NCBI GenBank assembly: GCA_003136915.1
Contig: PLEB01000259.1
Coordinates: forward strand, 1-6,731
Origin: Chitinophagaceae bacterium
GTDB taxonomy: Bacteria > Bacteroidota > Bacteroidia > Chitinophagales > Chitinophagaceae
Length of the DNA: 6,731 nucleotides
Direction: 5' to 3'
Under the pieces are notes generated by a model. That model was not told where the DNA came from. It saw only the letters and a list, made by a program, of their open reading frames with translations, and did no database searches. Position numbers and translations under genes: made by a program. Below are positions 5,737 through 6,731 of the stretch, piece after piece. Positions within the stretch are counted from its first letter, which is position 1. Each line of letters begins with the position of its first letter.

Positions 5737-6731
5737 ATGAAAACGGTAAATCCTTTCAGCACAACGCTTTCCTTATACAAAGATGCCTACAGTGGCTTGT
5801 CACAATCCACCTGGCTCCTTTCTGCCGTGATGCTGGTGAACCGGAGCGGCACCATGGTTCTTCCCTTTATGACCATTTACCTCACTGCCAAGGGCTTTTC
5901 TCTTTTTCAGGCCGGTATCGTCGTAGGCCTATTCGGAGCAGGTGCCATGTGCGGAGGATTCCTGGGCGGCAGACTGACAGATAAGTGGGGTTTTCATCAG
6001 GTTCAATTGATAACCCTCTCCGGCGGCGGCCTGCTTTTTATCCTCTTGGGTTTGATGAAAAGTTATCCGCTCATCTGCATTTTCACTTTTATCCTTAGCC
6101 TGGTGAACGATGCTTTCCGTCCCGCAAACAACACCGCCATTGCGCATTACAGCAAGGAAGAAAACAGGACCAGGTCATTCTCGCTTAACCGGCTGGCCAT
6201 CAACCTGGGTTGGGCTATCGGAGGATCAATCGGAGGAATTATTGCTTCCTTCAATTATCACTTACTATTCTGGATCGACGGACTGACCAATATCGTTGCT
6301 GCCGTTCTCCTTTACTATCTGCTAAAGCCCGCTCCGGACCCTGAGGCCGCCCATAAAACAGAACCGGCTGTTAAAGCGGCCCGATCACCGTTTCATGACC
6401 AGCCCTATCTTCTCTTTATTGGTTTTACTATACTCTATGCCATGGTTTTTTTTCAGTGGTACTCCACTTTGCCTGTCTACTACAAAAACCACCTGCGCCT
6501 GTCTGAGTTTTATATTGGTTTGCTCATGGGCATGAACGGACTAATCATTGTGATTGTGGAAATGGTTGTGATCTTCAGGCTGGAAGCAAAAAAGAAGATC
6601 ATGCACTTTATTTCCAACGGTGTTCTGCTGACGGGCCTTTCTTTTATCATTTTCAACCTTCTGCCCGCACATCCGATGACGGCCGTGCTTTCGGTGGTTC
6701 TTGTCACATTCGGTGAAATGCTTTCTATGCC
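5737..6731 (+). CDS. MFS transporter, N-terminal ~331 residues (cut by right edge)
   Basis: From ATG 5737 the frame is open for 331 codons plus two bases to the window end, so the 3' end is missing. It is a polytopic inner-membrane protein of the major facilitator superfamily, expected to move a small solute or drug by proton coupling. The first membrane helix carries NRSGTMVLPFMTIYLT (residues ~35-50), a pattern common in DHA1-like transporters, and GGRLTDKWG at 77-85 is MFS motif A in the loop between helices 2 and 3. NDAFRPANNTAIAHY (124-138) and GWAIGGSIGG (158-167) fit helices 4 and 5. A polar loop at ~198-222 separates the two halves. About ten membrane segments are visible; family members are usually ~400 residues with twelve, so roughly 70-90 residues are missing. 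In-frame codons upstream reach a stop at 5695-5697 without another start. Substrate is unknown, and no regulator is adjacent. Confidence 0.88.
   Translation, partial: MKTVNPFSTTLSLYKDAYSGLSQSTWLLSAVMLVNRSGTMVLPFMTIYLTAKGFSLFQAGIVVGLFGAGAMCGGFLGGRLTDKWGFHQVQLITLSGGGLLFILLGLMKSYPLICIFTFILSLVNDAFRPANNTAIAHYSKEENRTRSFSLNRLAINLGWAIGGSIGGIIASFNYHLLFWIDGLTNIVAAVLLYYLLKPAPDPEAAHKTEPAVKAARSPFHDQPYLLFIGFTILYAMVFFQWYSTLPVYYKNHLRLSEFYIGLLMGMNGLIIVIVEMVVIFRLEAKKKIMHFISNGVLLTGLSFIIFNLLPAHPMTAVLSVVLVTFGEMLSM

Noticed and set aside
5694..5984. Plus-strand frame of 96 residues at the MFS start
   Set aside because: It overlaps the MFS gene in another frame and lacks the membrane pattern; the frame from 5737 carries the MFS motifs.

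Overview
The window looks like chromosomal DNA of a Bacteroidota member, probably of the Chitinophaga/Chitinophagales type. This is inferred from the protein families: a DUF6600-type Trp-rich exported protein, a GMC oxidoreductase paired with a 'gluconate 2-dehydrogenase subunit 3' protein carrying a twin-Arg N-terminus, and an S8 peptidase with a long insert between catalytic Asp and His. Most starts lack a Shine-Dalgarno sequence, and signal peptides end in Ala|Gln, both usual in this phylum. No RNA gene, mobile element, CRISPR array or phage gene was seen.

Layout. (1) 1-1059, minus strand: a 5'-complete gene that runs off the left edge. It encodes a secreted protein with a Trp/Tyr/Pro-rich repeat domain and a basic Pro/Gln/Arg-rich tail. 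Its 353 codons are open because the stop lies outside the window. The high GC of the first ~350 bases comes from the Pro/Arg/Ala-rich tail and does not need a foreign origin. (2) 1060-1172: AT-rich divergent spacer. (3) 1173-2912 and 2923-3591, plus strand: a two-gene operon for a GMC-family FAD dehydrogenase with a Cys-rich motif and its small partner subunit. The partner carries a Tat-like signal, so the pair is probably exported together; sugar or glycoside oxidation is the most likely job. (4) 3610-3867, minus strand: a small unknown protein that converges on the operon. (5) 3958-5643, minus strand: an exported subtilisin-like protease with a complete catalytic apparatus and a ~170-residue insertion. 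(6) 5644-5736: divergent spacer holding a plausible Bacteroidota-type promoter and an oddly placed Shine-Dalgarno. (7) 5737-6731, plus strand: an MFS transporter cut by the right edge.

The dehydrogenase pair is the only clear functional unit. The other genes show no obvious shared pathway and read as ordinary genome content. I did not find convincing evidence of a new defence, mobile or regulatory system. The points most worth a second look are the cofactor content and export route of the dehydrogenase, the repeat architecture of the Trp-rich protein, and the insertion in the protease.
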